A stretch of 64,000 bases of DNA from Lachnospiraceae bacterium (GTDB lineage Bacteria > Bacillota > Clostridia > Lachnospirales > Lachnospiraceae), in the NCBI GenBank assembly GCA_022791815.1, contig JAAVZU010000042.1:62001-126000 (forward strand), read 5' to 3'. Under the pieces are notes generated by a model, which was not told the origin of the DNA, made no database searches, and saw nothing but the letters and a program-made list of their open reading frames with translations. Position 1 is the first letter of the stretch. Every line of letters begins with the position of its first letter. This document shows, one piece after another, positions 17,389-26,149 of the stretch. The translations under genes were made by a program, and so were the position numbers.

Positions 17389-17571
17389 CTTTCCCGACAA
17401 CGTTTCTTCTATTATAGCTTATAAAATCTCTTAACGCAATCCTCAAGTATTTTCCAAAATTCTTCTAGTATAGTGTATCATCACATTTGAATATACCAAC
17501 TTATATAAACATTAAGTGCATTATGAAATAAAGAAAGAGATAAATGAAAGAGAACATTTCCTTTATGATAA

Positions 17572-18159
17572 TCAGTTTTTTCCCATTAAATTATTTACTA
17601 CATAATCTACTATTACTTTGGCGAAAAGTAACATAATATCTACAAAAATAGCATAATTGATGGCATGTCCAATTGATTGTGGAAAAACTATTGCAAGAAA
17701 AAAGCATATGATTATGATAACGAAGACCAATAACTTACATTTTTTTCTTTCTTTTATAGAAAATTCTCGTTTCTTAGTTTTTGCAGGTGCAAAAACAATG
17801 CCTATTATTATAAATATAAAATATAATGTTGTAACCTGCATAAAAGAAAAATTAACCAATGTAATAATCGGAAAGTTTAACATTCCTAATAGGGTACTGC
17901 ATATTATGCATGAAATCTGAGTTGGTGCATGAATTCCTCCAGTATAATGTCGAAGTAGCAGGAAACATAATAACCATGCAACAGTTTCCAAAATACTACT
18001 TGTAATAAATCCCCATAGTAGTAACAGCAAAGTGGTTACTCCTGTATTTACAATGCATTCAATTCCATAAATATACACTTCTAAATCCTCTAAATTTGCA
18101 TGTGTATTAGATGCAGATATTAGCTTGTTAGCAAGTACCTTCGAGTATTGTGTTATCAC
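17572..18159 (-). CDS. agrB: AgrB-like membrane peptidase processing the autoinducer precursor
   Basis: A 195-aa membrane protein with about five to six hydrophobic segments. The signature Arg-His-Tyr-Thr-Gly-Gly-Ile-His places the catalytic His at residue 77, and Cys follows at 84. These positions and this spacing match the His77/Cys84 pair of Staphylococcus aureus AgrB, which cleaves the AgrD tail and forms a thiolactone. The start is a GTG sharing one base with the agrA stop (TAGTG). No agrD gene is adjacent; the best candidate is the 51-aa peptide on the other strand at 20484-20639. Third gene of the agrC-agrA-agrB operon. Confidence 0.92.
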   Translation of the reverse strand: MITQYSKVLANKLISASNTHANLEDLEVYIYGIECIVNTGVTTLLLLLWGFITSSILETVAWLLCFLLLRHYTGGIHAPTQISCIICSTLLGMLNFPIITLVNFSFMQVTTLYFIFIIIGIVFAPAKTKKREFSIKERKKCKLLVFVIIIICFFLAIVFPQSIGHAINYAIFVDIMLLFAKVIVDYVVNNLMGKN

Positions 18160-18881
18160 TAAAATTCCCCATTTCTATAATGTCTCGCAGAATAGGAAGA
18201 AAAATCTGCTATAACAGCTTTCAAGTAAACTCTCCCAATTGCAACTGTCTTTTTATTAGATAAAGTGATTGTATTGCCTGATAATTTATATATATGTTCC
18301 ATGTTCACGATATAAGAACGATGGATACGAATAAATTCTTTTGGTAAGTGAGTGATAATATTATTTAAAGTTGAATATTGACATAGATTGTCAGTGGTTG
18401 TAAGGATATCAACGTAATGCAGACTGGCTGAAAAACATAAAATATCCTTATATGGTATTCGAATTAACTCTTGTTTATTTCGAAACAGATAAGAGTTCCC
18501 TTCCAAATGCCTTGCAACTTCATTAAGACACAAGAATAATGGTTGACGCTTAATTGGCTTTAATAGGTAATTAAGTGCATGAACCTCATATCCATGAAAA
18601 ACATATTCTCGAAAAGCGGTTAGGAAAATAATATAACCAGAATAACCTTCGCTTCTAATTTGCCGTGCAACATCAATTCCACTCATCTTGTCCATTTGAA
18701 TATCCAGAAAAATAATATTAGAGTCTTCAGGTACTTTCCTAAGATTGAAATATTCCTCTCCGCTAGAGTAGGTATTTATATCAAGCTGAGTATCCTTCTC
18801 TTTGGACCATGATAATAATTCATTCGTCAATCGTTCTATTTCTATTTGCTTATCTTCAAGGATTGTTATTTTCAGCTGCAT
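18159..18881 (-). CDS. agrA: AgrA-like LytTR response regulator
   Basis: A 240-aa cytosolic regulator. The receiver domain (about 1-125) carries the acidic pair Glu9-Asp10, the phosphoacceptor Asp60 in FLDIQM, Thr in FLTAFRE and Lys in LLKPIKR. The LytTR DNA-binding domain (about 135-235) has the pattern FIRIHRSYIVNMEHI and ends with a conserved Gly-Arg-x-Tyr. It is phosphorylated presumably by the AgrC-like kinase encoded 19 bases upstream, and it overlaps agrB by one base. Expected targets are direct repeats spaced about 21 bp, such as those at 20341-20371. Confidence 0.93.
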   Translation of the reverse strand: MQLKITILEDKQIEIERLTNELLSWSKEKDTQLDINTYSSGEEYFNLRKVPEDSNIIFLDIQMDKMSGIDVARQIRSEGYSGYIIFLTAFREYVFHGYEVHALNYLLKPIKRQPLFLCLNEVARHLEGNSYLFRNKQELIRIPYKDILCFSASLHYVDILTTTDNLCQYSTLNNIITHLPKEFIRIHRSYIVNMEHIYKLSGNTITLSNKKTVAIGRVYLKAVIADFSSYSARHYRNGEF

Positions 18882-18900
18882 TTCATGTTACCTCCTAAAA

Positions 18901-20265
18901 TTATATTATATATTCCTTTGTGCAGACGGTGTCATCTGCTGGTAAAAGTATGTGTACTGTAAAAATGTTGTTATCGGTCTGGATTTGTATTATTCCATCA
19001 GCATCATCTACAATTTTATGAATCCGTTTTAATCCTATACCATGATTTAACCCTAATTTGCTAGACAATATATCAGACTCTGAGGTAAGATTTAAGACGC
19101 CATCATAGCTGTTTTCGATATGTATAGTAACCATTCCCTGAAAAGGTTTAATATGAAAATTGATAAAATGTTCTCCCTCATAGGAAACATCTCCCATGCG
19201 AAGATTTGCTTCTATTGCATTATTCCACAGATTTCCAAGAAGAGATGAAAGCATAAAAGGTTCTAACGGAAATACAGACGGAATCATTACAGAATAGTCT
19301 ACCTTAATATTAGCTTTTGTAGCTGTATCTATTTTGGATGAAAGTATACAATCAATAGCAGTATTTCCTGTTGATACAAAATGATGTGTTTGTTCTAATG
19401 ATTTTAAGTATCCATCAATATAGTTAAGTAAATCTTCCGATTTTTCCTTTTTGGCTAAATCATAAATCATATTTAAATGAAATTCCATATCGTGTTTCAT
19501 TTCTCTTAAGCAAGCGGTATTTTCTATCAAATTATTATATTCTAATTCTTCTAATTCTTGTAGCTTCTGTATTTCTCGTAATTGCCTATTTTTCTCATTT
19601 GATAATCCAAGTCTATATATGTATACTAATACAGACAAGAACATGAGAAGAAAAAATATATCAACAAGAACAAGGCTTTGTGTAAACTCTTTATTACCTG
19701 CTAGATGGATAGACTTAATGGTAATTGTTAACATGTAATGACCAAGCATTAGTCCAACAACAGAAGTAATAGAATATGTAATCTTTTGCATGACAGACAA
19801 AATAATTTTACTGTTTAAAATATAGGAGAGTAATAAAACAAATAATGCAATTAATGCAATATATAGCATGGTAAAAGGGATGCGTAATGTTCCTCCAAAT
19901 AATACTTCGTCTAATGAAATTGAAGTAATTGCTTGAGGAATTAATGCAGTTATACTTTCTGATATAAGACATATCACGGAAAACACAAAACCCCAGAAAA
20001 TGCACGATAATATGCTATTATTAAAGAAAAATATAGCGTAAATTAAATCGGTTATGCAAGAGATGACAATAACTACAACAGTAGGAACAGTAAACTGGTT
20101 TAGAAAACACAAAAGTATATACTTTCCAAAAAGAAATCCCCATTGCTTTGCCTTAATATTGTTTATGGTACAAGAAGTACTTAATTTTGTATTCATAAAT
20201 ATAAAAAATAAAAACACCTCTAAAAAGTTAACAACGTATTCCCAAATAGATAAAATGTATTGCAT
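18901..20265 (-). CDS. agrC: AgrC-like GHKL sensor histidine kinase
   Basis: A 454-aa membrane kinase. The first 210 residues contain six to seven membrane helices, the expected autoinducer sensor. A coiled-coil then leads to the phosphoacceptor region MKHDMEFHLNM (His near 258). The GHKL ATPase domain follows, with N-box NLWNNAIEAN, and a G-box HGIGLKRIHKIV near 420. This architecture is shared by AgrC and other peptide sensors. GAGGAG lies eight bases before the ATG. It is the first gene of a minus-strand operon with agrA and agrB and faces the agrD unit. Confidence 0.92.
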   Translation of the reverse strand: MQYILSIWEYVVNFLEVFLFFIFMNTKLSTSCTINNIKAKQWGFLFGKYILLCFLNQFTVPTVVVIVISCITDLIYAIFFFNNSILSCIFWGFVFSVICLISESITALIPQAITSISLDEVLFGGTLRIPFTMLYIALIALFVLLLSYILNSKIILSVMQKITYSITSVVGLMLGHYMLTITIKSIHLAGNKEFTQSLVLVDIFFLLMFLSVLVYIYRLGLSNEKNRQLREIQKLQELEELEYNNLIENTACLREMKHDMEFHLNMIYDLAKKEKSEDLLNYIDGYLKSLEQTHHFVSTGNTAIDCILSSKIDTATKANIKVDYSVMIPSVFPLEPFMLSSLLGNLWNNAIEANLRMGDVSYEGEHFINFHIKPFQGMVTIHIENSYDGVLNLTSESDILSSKLGLNHGIGLKRIHKIVDDADGIIQIQTDNNIFTVHILLPADDTVCTKEYII

Positions 20266-20301
20266 TAAAATCGCTCCTCAAAACAGATTTATTCCAATAT
20301 A

Positions 20302-20330
20302 AGTGTAACAATAAATTTTTATAGTATCAA
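20302..20330 (-). promoter_or_regulatory. Probable promoter of agrC-agrA-agrB
   Basis: On the minus strand TTGATA (20325-20330) and TACACT (20302-20307) are 17 bases apart. The -10 is weak, which suits an activated promoter. It is divergent from the plus-strand promoter at 20383-20411. Confidence 0.5.
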
Positions 20331-20340
20331 GGCAAATTAT

Positions 20341-20371
20341 ACGTTGTTCGTGTCGATAGAAGTGTTGTTCG
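20341..20371. promoter_or_regulatory. Direct-repeat operator, probable AgrA/LytTR binding site
   Basis: GTTGTTCG occurs at 20343-20350 and again at 20364-20371, a 21-bp period (two helical turns). LytTR regulators bind about 9-bp direct repeats with roughly 12 bp between. The pair lies between the two divergent promoters, ending 12 bases before the plus-strand -35. The first repeat (ACGTTGTT) is closer to the general LytTR consensus than the second. Confidence 0.6.
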
Positions 20372-20382
20372 AGTAAAGATGG

Positions 20383-20411
20383 TTGAAATCACTTTTGAGA
20401 TTTAATATACT
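20383..20411 (+). promoter_or_regulatory. Promoter of the agrD unit
   Basis: TTGAAA (20383-20388) and TATACT (20406-20411) are 17 bases apart, about 70 bases before the agrD-like start codon. Confidence 0.65.
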
Positions 20412-20483
20412 AAAATCGCTACGGCAAATAGTTTACTATTCTTCCAATAGCAATATGTAATAAGAAAGGAGGATAAGAATGTT

Positions 20484-20639
20484 ATGAAGAAGAGTAGATT
20501 ACAGTCTATTAAAAAAGTTAGCGCACAAATCGCATTAAAAGCAATCTCATTTGTTGCTGAGAAAAATGCTACGGTATTATGCAGAGGATATATGTATGAA
20601 CCGAGTGTACCAGAAAAATTCAAAAAGAAAAATCAGTAA
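20484..20639 (+). CDS. agrD: AgrD-like cyclic autoinducer propeptide (51 aa)
   Basis: A small gene with AAAGGAGG before its ATG. The first 28 residues are a Lys-rich amphipathic leader (MKKSRLQSIKKVSAQIALKA at the start). The core TVLCRGYM follows (Cys at residue 33, Met at 37), and then the tail YEPSVPEKFKKKNQ. In S. aureus AgrD-I the autoinducer ends Cys-Asp-Phe-Ile-Met directly before an acidic tail with Val-Pro; here the Cys plus four residues and the Glu-x-x-Val-Pro tail line up. Predicted product: a five-residue thiolactone ring Cys-Arg-Gly-Tyr-Met with a short N-terminal tail. It is transcribed divergently from agrC, not beside agrB. Confidence 0.85.
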   Translation: MKKSRLQSIKKVSAQIALKAISFVAEKNATVLCRGYMYEPSVPEKFKKKNQ

Positions 20640-20652
20640 AGGAGGATTTAAA

Positions 20653-21051
20653 ATGAGAAAATTGAGAGGAATAACAGCTATTCTTTTAGCAGCAGTTATT
20701 GCAATTAGTAGTACTGGTATTATTACATATGCGGTTACAAAAACTTTTAAAATACAATATTCTGTGTCAGGCAACTTTACAGCGCCTGCCAATAATTGTA
20801 GTTATAGCATATCCGCTTATATTGTTGATTATAACGATAACATTTATGACAACACTAGTCATCATTATGAAATGACAATTTATTCAGGACTAATTACAAA
20901 ATTTGATCAACAGTTTACAACAGGAAAAACATGGAATGGTTCTTTAAGCTTATCAAAGGATAAGAAGTACGGCATTAAATTTATTAATAACGATTCCATA
21001 AGTACAAGTAATTATGTATCTGGAAGTTGTACAATAACAAAGAATAGTTAA
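20653..21051 (+). CDS. Small secreted protein in the agrD unit, unknown
   Basis: A 132-aa protein starting at the ATG after AAAGGAGG, 13 bases after agrD. A Lys/Arg start and a hydrophobic stretch (about residues 8-27) ending near Thr-Tyr-Ala form a signal peptide. The mature part of about 105 residues has alternating polar and hydrophobic residues with many Thr, Ser, Tyr and Asn, which suggests a beta-sandwich. Two Cys, one near the mature N-terminus and one in the last ten residues, could form a disulfide. I do not recognise the family. Its position right after agrD and before a terminator makes it the main predicted agr output. Confidence 0.75.
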   Translation: MRKLRGITAILLAAVIAISSTGIITYAVTKTFKIQYSVSGNFTAPANNCSYSISAYIVDYNDNIYDNTSHHYEMTIYSGLITKFDQQFTTGKTWNGSLSLSKDKKYGIKFINNDSISTSNYVSGSCTITKNS

Positions 21052-21057
21052 TCAAGT

Positions 21058-21090
21058 AGTAGGCATTGATTAACAATGCCTACTTTTTTA
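21058..21090 (+). terminator. Intrinsic terminator inside the agrD unit
   Basis: AGTAGGCATTG pairs perfectly with CAATGCCTACT (11 bp, five-base loop) and TTTTTT follows. The downstream gene's AGGAG lies immediately after the T-run, so only read-through transcripts would reach it unless another promoter exists. Confidence 0.85.
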
Positions 21091-21098
21091 GGAGTATT

Positions 21099-22127
21099 AT
21101 GAATAATATAAAAAAATATATAATAGTTGCATTGACTTGTGTTGTTATTTTTATGACTTGCTTATATGTTGTTAAAAATTTTAATCAACAAGATGAAGTA
21201 TATGATGAGATTGTAAGTGAACTTGCAAATTATCACTCTATGTCAATTTCAATAGAGCATGAAGAAATTGATGATAACGATGTGGACGAATATATTTATC
21301 AATTACTTAAGAATTCTGATATGCTAGAGAAAAGTTCTGCTAGTAAAATGAAAAACACTGATGTCGTTTGTTTTTCTTGTAGATTATTTAAGGATGACGA
21401 AATTATCTATTCTAATCCTGAATGTGTATATCTGATAGGTAGCAACCGATTTGGGAAAGAATTTAACAAGTACATAGTTTCTATAATTAAAAATGATTCT
21501 ATTGCAGACTCTCTTGTTTATAGTGGTTCTATATATTGGAATAATAATGACTATATGTATTGCCAAATAGAACTTGATAGTATACAATTATATAAAAAAT
21601 TTGACATATCTGATTCGAACATAGAAAAACTAACAGAAAACATGTATGAAACTGTTGATGATTATAGAAAGAGTGTCTACGAGATATTGCTTAATCGTGA
21701 AGAAAGTTCTTATGAAGACAGAAAGTTAGTTAGTATTTTTGATTATCTCATTGACAATTCTGTTTTTAATAGCATCCCCAATTCACTAATTGATGAATAT
21801 ATACAAGGGACAGTTAATGTTTATAAAGCTTATGCAGATCATAATAATATGTCATATGAGGAATATATAAAAAGTATGCGGTATACCGAAGAAGATATAA
21901 AGAATGCAGCTAAGAGAAGAATTAAAGAAAATTATATTTTATATGAAGTCTTTCAGCAAGAAAACTTACAAATTTCATCAGATGATTTTCATGATTATGT
22001 GAATGATATATATGTTTCATATGGGTTTGATGATCCAGATAAATTTGTTGATAAGTATGGTAAACAGAAAATTGAAAATAACTTAAAAAGAATAAAAGCA
22101 ACAGAATATTTGCTTAGTCAAGTATAA
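21099..22127 (+). CDS. Membrane-anchored trigger-factor-like protein
   Basis: A 342-aa protein with an N-terminal membrane anchor or uncleaved signal (about residues 6-24) and an extracytoplasmic domain. Residues 40-160 hold a diverged FKBP/peptidyl-prolyl isomerase-like region. From about 200 the sequence resembles the C-terminal chaperone domain of trigger factor: a Phe-Asn-Ser-Ile-Pro-Asn-Ser-Leu-Ile-Asp pattern, then Met-Ser-Tyr-Glu-Glu-Tyr, then Glu-Asn-Tyr-Ile-Leu-Tyr-Glu-Val, then FVDKYGKQKIENNL. It may fold or deliver exported products of the agr unit; this is inference. AGGAG precedes the ATG at 21099; an upstream start would lie within the terminator. Confidence 0.72.
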   Translation: MNNIKKYIIVALTCVVIFMTCLYVVKNFNQQDEVYDEIVSELANYHSMSISIEHEEIDDNDVDEYIYQLLKNSDMLEKSSASKMKNTDVVCFSCRLFKDDEIIYSNPECVYLIGSNRFGKEFNKYIVSIIKNDSIADSLVYSGSIYWNNNDYMYCQIELDSIQLYKKFDISDSNIEKLTENMYETVDDYRKSVYEILLNREESSYEDRKLVSIFDYLIDNSVFNSIPNSLIDEYIQGTVNVYKAYADHNNMSYEEYIKSMRYTEEDIKNAAKRRIKENYILYEVFQQENLQISSDDFHDYVNDIYVSYGFDDPDKFVDKYGKQKIENNLKRIKATEYLLSQV

Positions 22128-22195
22128 TTCAGCCAGAAGTTTATTAACTAAGTAGTTCCGACTGACTACTATATTTTATACAAGGAGAAGTAATA

Positions 22196-22648
22196 ATGAA
22201 AAAAAAGTTTTTAATCGGGTTTAGCATTATTTATGTACTTTTTTTAATATTTATCTTTTTTATAAAAAACAGAGGGGGCGTTCTAAGTGGTGCATCTTTC
22301 AAAGAATATGTATCCATGATGTGTAATTTTATTCCGTTTAAGACAATTGGAGATTATATTATTGCGATTAAAGAACAAAGAATGAATCTAATAATTCCAT
22401 TAGCGAACTTGGGTGGCAATTTTATAATCTTTATGCCATTTGCGTATATCATGCATTCTTTTACAAAAGTAAAAGAAAAATATTTTCTATTAATCACTTT
22501 CATTATAATCTTGATAATAGAAATTATACAGTTATTCACACGTTCAGGCAGCTTTGATATAGATGATCTAATCTTAAATATGCTTGGTGCAGGTCTTGCT
22601 TACTTGATATGTATGAAGATGCAAGCAGAAAAGAACAATACTTTATAA
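22196..22648 (+). CDS. VanZ-like membrane protein
   Basis: A 150-aa protein with four membrane helices. The family signature is visible: a middle segment Leu-Ile-Ile-Pro-Leu-Ala-Asn-Leu-Gly-Gly-Asn followed by a Phe-Met-Pro-Phe, then Glu-x-x-Gln-Leu-Phe, then GSFDIDDLILNMLG. VanZ proteins are associated with teicoplanin or lipoglycopeptide tolerance in some operons and are otherwise uncharacterised. Here it is the last gene of the agrD unit, 68 bases after the trigger-factor-like gene, with AAGGAG before the ATG. A role in self-protection is possible but unproven. Confidence 0.88.
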   Translation: MKKKFLIGFSIIYVLFLIFIFFIKNRGGVLSGASFKEYVSMMCNFIPFKTIGDYIIAIKEQRMNLIIPLANLGGNFIIFMPFAYIMHSFTKVKEKYFLLITFIIILIIEIIQLFTRSGSFDIDDLILNMLGAGLAYLICMKMQAEKNNTL

Positions 22649-22673
22649 GTATAAATTAAGGATGTGAATTATT

Positions 22674-22709
22674 AGAAAAGACTTTCAGAATATACTGGAA
22701 GTCTTTTCT
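22674..22709 (+). terminator. Terminator of the agrD unit
   Basis: AGAAAAGACTT pairs perfectly with AAGTCTTTTCT, 25 bases after the VanZ stop. A T-rich arm is present but no separate T-run. The rest of the gap to 22956 contains ACTGTTAC/GTTACTGTTCAC repeat debris (22798-22824) and no gene. Confidence 0.6.
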
Positions 22710-22956
22710 ACTGTATGTATGACTGATAATACACATTACTTATGAACAAAATCCGTATGTTCTACAAATAGTCAAAAGTTCAGATTCACCTCACTGTTAC
22801 CCAATTATGTTACTGTTCACCCCCAATGTCATTAGTATAATAAAATTATTTATATATACAAACATTTCTTTCGAATAAGCACAGTATAACTATACTTCAG
22901 TTTTAAAAAAATAAGTTAACGACATAGTTCACTCCTACAATACTCTCAATGATATA

Positions 22957-24054
22957 TTATACCAACTCTCGAATAAACAAACCTTTCTCTCTTGACAAAT
23001 CCACAAACTCCCCTTCCACTTTCACTAATGGTTTGGTAATGTTTCTGGAATCAATCATAACAATCTCACCAACCCGATCGTCATTCAGTCTTACTGTACA
23101 GGTAACATAAGTATTTGCCATGTTTTCTAAGAAAATTAAAACAAATTCTGGTTTAAATCTGAGAAATCCTTCTTTTTCAAGTACACTCATTGCTTCAAAT
23201 GGACAATTAGCACGACGATATATTCTAGGTGAAATCATTGCTACATAAATATCAACGATGGACACAATCTGGGCAAAATTATCAATATCATTATCCATAA
23301 GTCCTTTTGGATAACCAGTTCCATCAATACGTTCATGATGTTGAAGGGTTGCAAGTTTTATTCTCTTATCAAGCTTTTCATTTTCCAATAATAAATAACC
23401 TTCTTCAGGATGTTTTTTAATTATTTCAAACTCCTTCGGAGTAAGGGTACTTGGCTTCATCATAATTGCAGAAGGCACTGTTAATTTCCCAATATCATGG
23501 AGCAGCCCAGCCAAAGTTAAGACCTTAATGTCCTCTTCTGAATATTTCAGCCAATGTCCAAATGCATTACATAATAAGGCTACATTTAAGGAATGTGTAT
23601 ATGTCACATCATCACTATCTCTCATACAATGCATCATGTGCATTACATGTATACCATTTCTTGCATTCTCTAAAATACTTTCCATGCTGGTAAGCAGTTT
23701 TTTCTCATCAATAGGCTCTTCTAACTTCCCATTAATAATAGAAACCTGCTTTTTAAAATCCTCATTAAACTTTTGAAATGACTCCTGAAACTTTTTAAAT
23801 TCTGGTGTCTTTTTCATATATTCCGAATAGGTATCGGAAAAAGCCTCTTCTTGTTCAGTCCTTACCTCTGGTTCTCCATCTTCTTTCACCATAATGTAAA
23901 ATTCATGAACTGCATAAAATTTTAATCTTGTAATGGAATGATTAGTAAGCTCTGTTTCTGCTGGAATAATCAAATAATCTTGTAACCCAAAAACATCTTC
24001 TGCCACTATCATTCCTGGAACTGCCTCTTCCGTCAAAATCTTTTTTTTGTCCAA
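22957..24054 (-). CDS. HD-GYP domain protein, probable cyclic-di-GMP phosphodiesterase
   Basis: A 365-aa cytosolic protein. The N-terminal 130 residues have a short domain with LTEEAVPGMIVAEDV that is common before HD-GYP modules. The HD-GYP domain spans about 145-325. It contains THSLNVALL, the metal pair in LLHDIGKL near 195, HPEEGYLLL, and HHERIDGTGYPKGL near 245. All the hallmark residues are present, so phosphodiesterase activity is likely. Two TTG codons could start the frame. The second, at 24054, follows AAGGGGG by seven bases and is preferred. A chemoreceptor gene lies upstream on the same strand, separated by a repeat. Confidence 0.9.
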   Translation of the reverse strand: MDKKKILTEEAVPGMIVAEDVFGLQDYLIIPAETELTNHSITRLKFYAVHEFYIMVKEDGEPEVRTEQEEAFSDTYSEYMKKTPEFKKFQESFQKFNEDFKKQVSIINGKLEEPIDEKKLLTSMESILENARNGIHVMHMMHCMRDSDDVTYTHSLNVALLCNAFGHWLKYSEEDIKVLTLAGLLHDIGKLTVPSAIMMKPSTLTPKEFEIIKKHPEEGYLLLENEKLDKRIKLATLQHHERIDGTGYPKGLMDNDIDNFAQIVSIVDIYVAMISPRIYRRANCPFEAMSVLEKEGFLRFKPEFVLIFLENMANTYVTCTVRLNDDRVGEIVMIDSRNITKPLVKVEGEFVDLSREKGLFIRELV

Positions 24055-24092
24055 CTTATATCCCCCTTGTCTTTTCTTAATTTTCTCCAACC

Positions 24093-24230
24093 ATAACAGT
24101 TCAAATACCTAAACTGTTAAAAGCTTTTCATTTATTCTTAGTCCTGCACATAATAAAATTAATAACCAACACTTTCATTCATGTTCTTAAAAAACACGCA
24201 GTAAATATGTGCATCTTCCTAAATAATTAC
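24093..24230 (-). repeat. Type A element, full length but diverged
   Basis: Read on the minus strand it starts GTAATTATTTAGGAAGATGC, shows the TTTACTGCGTGTTTTTTAAG module of type A, and ends with the palindrome AACAGTTTAGGTATTTGAACTGTTAT. The length of 138 bp agrees with the intact copies. No clear flanking duplication remains. It occupies the gap between the chemoreceptor and HD-GYP genes. Confidence 0.6.
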
Positions 24231-24271
24231 CAAAATTATACAATAAATTAGCAAAAATAACAACCTGTACG

Positions 24272-26149
24272 TTACTCCACCAATTCTAATAATCGTTTAG
24301 ATTCCACAGCAAGTTTTTGTGCTGTCTGCTCACTTTCTTGTGAAATCATTACATTCTGTTTTACGACATTAGAAATCTGTTCAAGACCTTCCACTGCTTT
24401 TTGAATATCCTGTGCATTATTACGAACCATATTTGCAACAGTGCTAACACTCTTGTTTGTGGATTCGATTTCATCCACAACATGAATAAAGTCTTTTACT
24501 GCCATATCTGTAATATTTTTGCCATTCTCCACAGCACGGATAGAATTTGTAATTAATTCATTAGTTTCTTTAGCCGCCTGGGAGCTTCGTGTCGCAAGTT
24601 CACCAACTTCTGTTGCAACAACGGCAAATCCTTTTCCCATTTCTCCAGCTCTTGCAGCTTCTATAGAAGCATTGAGAGAAAGGAGATTTGTCTGTTCTGC
24701 AATAGAGTTAATCTCTGCAATAATAGCTTCTATTTTTATGGAGGTATCTGCAATCTCACTAATAGAAGATTCTAAAAGTTCCATTTTATCTTTAGTTTCT
24801 ATCATTGTATGGACGGTATTTTGCGTCTTATGGGCAATTTCCAAAGAAGATTCTGAGTTCTTTTCTAGTTCCATAGAAAGCTGGTTCATAATACCATCTA
24901 AATCTGTAATTGCATTTTCCTGCTCCTCTGTTCCCCTGCTGATAGACTTGGAATTATCTAAAGTCTCTTTTGAAATCACATCAATATTACTGCAAACCGC
25001 TTTGACATTTTCAATTAAATGAAGATTCTGGTCCATGGAAGATTTTTGCTGGTTAAGTAATTCATCATTATTTTGTAAATTTTGTTTAATGTTGCCAACC
25101 ATCTTATTGATGCTAATGCTTAACATCTCAAATTCTGGATTTTCCTTTTCATCAACCACAAGCCCCAAATTCCCTTCTGCAATCTCATGAAGATTATCGG
25201 CAATTTGTTTAATCCCCTTTACAATCTTACGATCCACCATATTGTTAATCATATAAATTAAAATAAGGAAAACTATCACAAGGCTTATAGAAACCATCAA
25301 AGTCTGACTAAACCGCACCTCATAATATTCAGATTGTGGAAGAAAAGTACCAATCAGCATTCCATTATATTCTTCTACTATATAATATCCCTTTGTTCCA
25401 TCAATTTTTCCCTTTCCCTTCCCTGCTTTTAAATCAGAAGAAAAACCAGCCTCTGATGCATTCTTTCCAATCAACTCGTTATTCTTATGTGCCAGTATCT
25501 CTTTGGAAGTACTATCTATTGCAAAAACATAACCTGTTTTCCCAAAATCAAAGTTCTTTAACACCTCTGAAACTTGTGTGCTTGACAGCATCTCCTCTAA
25601 TACTTCTGGACGTACACCAACCTGAACAAGTCCTTTTTTATCTGTTCTTGCAACACCAATGTATTGCATAAGAATTCCTTCTGCTGCATTTTCCTGTGGT
25701 TCCTGAACAAGCTCAATGGAAGGATCGTCTAAGAGTGTCAAAAATGCTGCTGACTGTTCTCCACTTCCCATATCAAAACCAATATATGCATCTACAGTAC
25801 TATGTGTAATAATACCTTTGTCATCAATAACATGTAATTCATTTACCGAAAGCTGGTTACAGATATGATTTAAACTTTGTTTATCTTCAATTATAGAAGG
25901 GTTAAGAGAAATCATCTCAACAAAGGCTTTCGTCTTTGCTAAGTTATTTTCACCAAGACTCTTTGTAAGCTGGTCAATCTGTTTCTGGTTGTCTTCTAGT
26001 TTTTCTTTCACCATATTAAGTTTTTCATAACTGTTATTCGTATTTTTACTTTGTGTTGATACTGTTTGTAAAATAAAAACAATACAACTTGTTACCACCA
26101 AGGCAATCGCCATATACAGGCATAAACTTTTTGTAAAAATCTTTTTCAT
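24272..26149 (-). CDS. Methyl-accepting chemotaxis protein
   Basis: A 625-aa transmembrane chemoreceptor. The first membrane helix is at about 8-28, followed by an extracytoplasmic sensor of about 240 residues with Cache-like patterns ([14 protein letters not shown] and a later [17 protein letters not shown]). The second helix is near 278-298, then HAMP, then a methyl-accepting signalling domain with the hairpin tip [20 protein letters not shown] and [25 protein letters not shown] lies about ten bases before the ATG at 26149. No che or flagellar genes are in the window. The ligand is unknown, though Cache sensors often bind small metabolites. Confidence 0.93.
   Translation of the reverse strand: MKKIFTKSLCLYMAIALVVTSCIVFILQTVSTQSKNTNNSYEKLNMVKEKLEDNQKQIDQLTKSLGENNLAKTKAFVEMISLNPSIIEDKQSLNHICNQLSVNELHVIDDKGIITHSTVDAYIGFDMGSGEQSAAFLTLLDDPSIELVQEPQENAAEGILMQYIGVARTDKKGLVQVGVRPEVLEEMLSSTQVSEVLKNFDFGKTGYVFAIDSTSKEILAHKNNELIGKNASEAGFSSDLKAGKGKGKIDGTKGYYIVEEYNGMLIGTFLPQSEYYEVRFSQTLMVSISLVIVFLILIYMINNMVDRKIVKGIKQIADNLHEIAEGNLGLVVDEKENPEFEMLSISINKMVGNIKQNLQNNDELLNQQKSSMDQNLHLIENVKAVCSNIDVISKETLDNSKSISRGTEEQENAITDLDGIMNQLSMELEKNSESSLEIAHKTQNTVHTMIETKDKMELLESSISEIADTSIKIEAIIAEINSIAEQTNLLSLNASIEAARAGEMGKGFAVVATEVGELATRSSQAAKETNELITNSIRAVENGKNITDMAVKDFIHVVDEIESTNKSVSTVANMVRNNAQDIQKAVEGLEQISNVVKQNVMISQESEQTAQKLAVESKRLLELVE

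Noticed and set aside
15930-17571. T-box, SAM riboswitch or leader-peptide attenuator for ilvBN or metY
   Set aside because: No specifier-type stems, conserved T-box sequence or runs of regulatory codons could be found; the gaps hold repeat sequence only.
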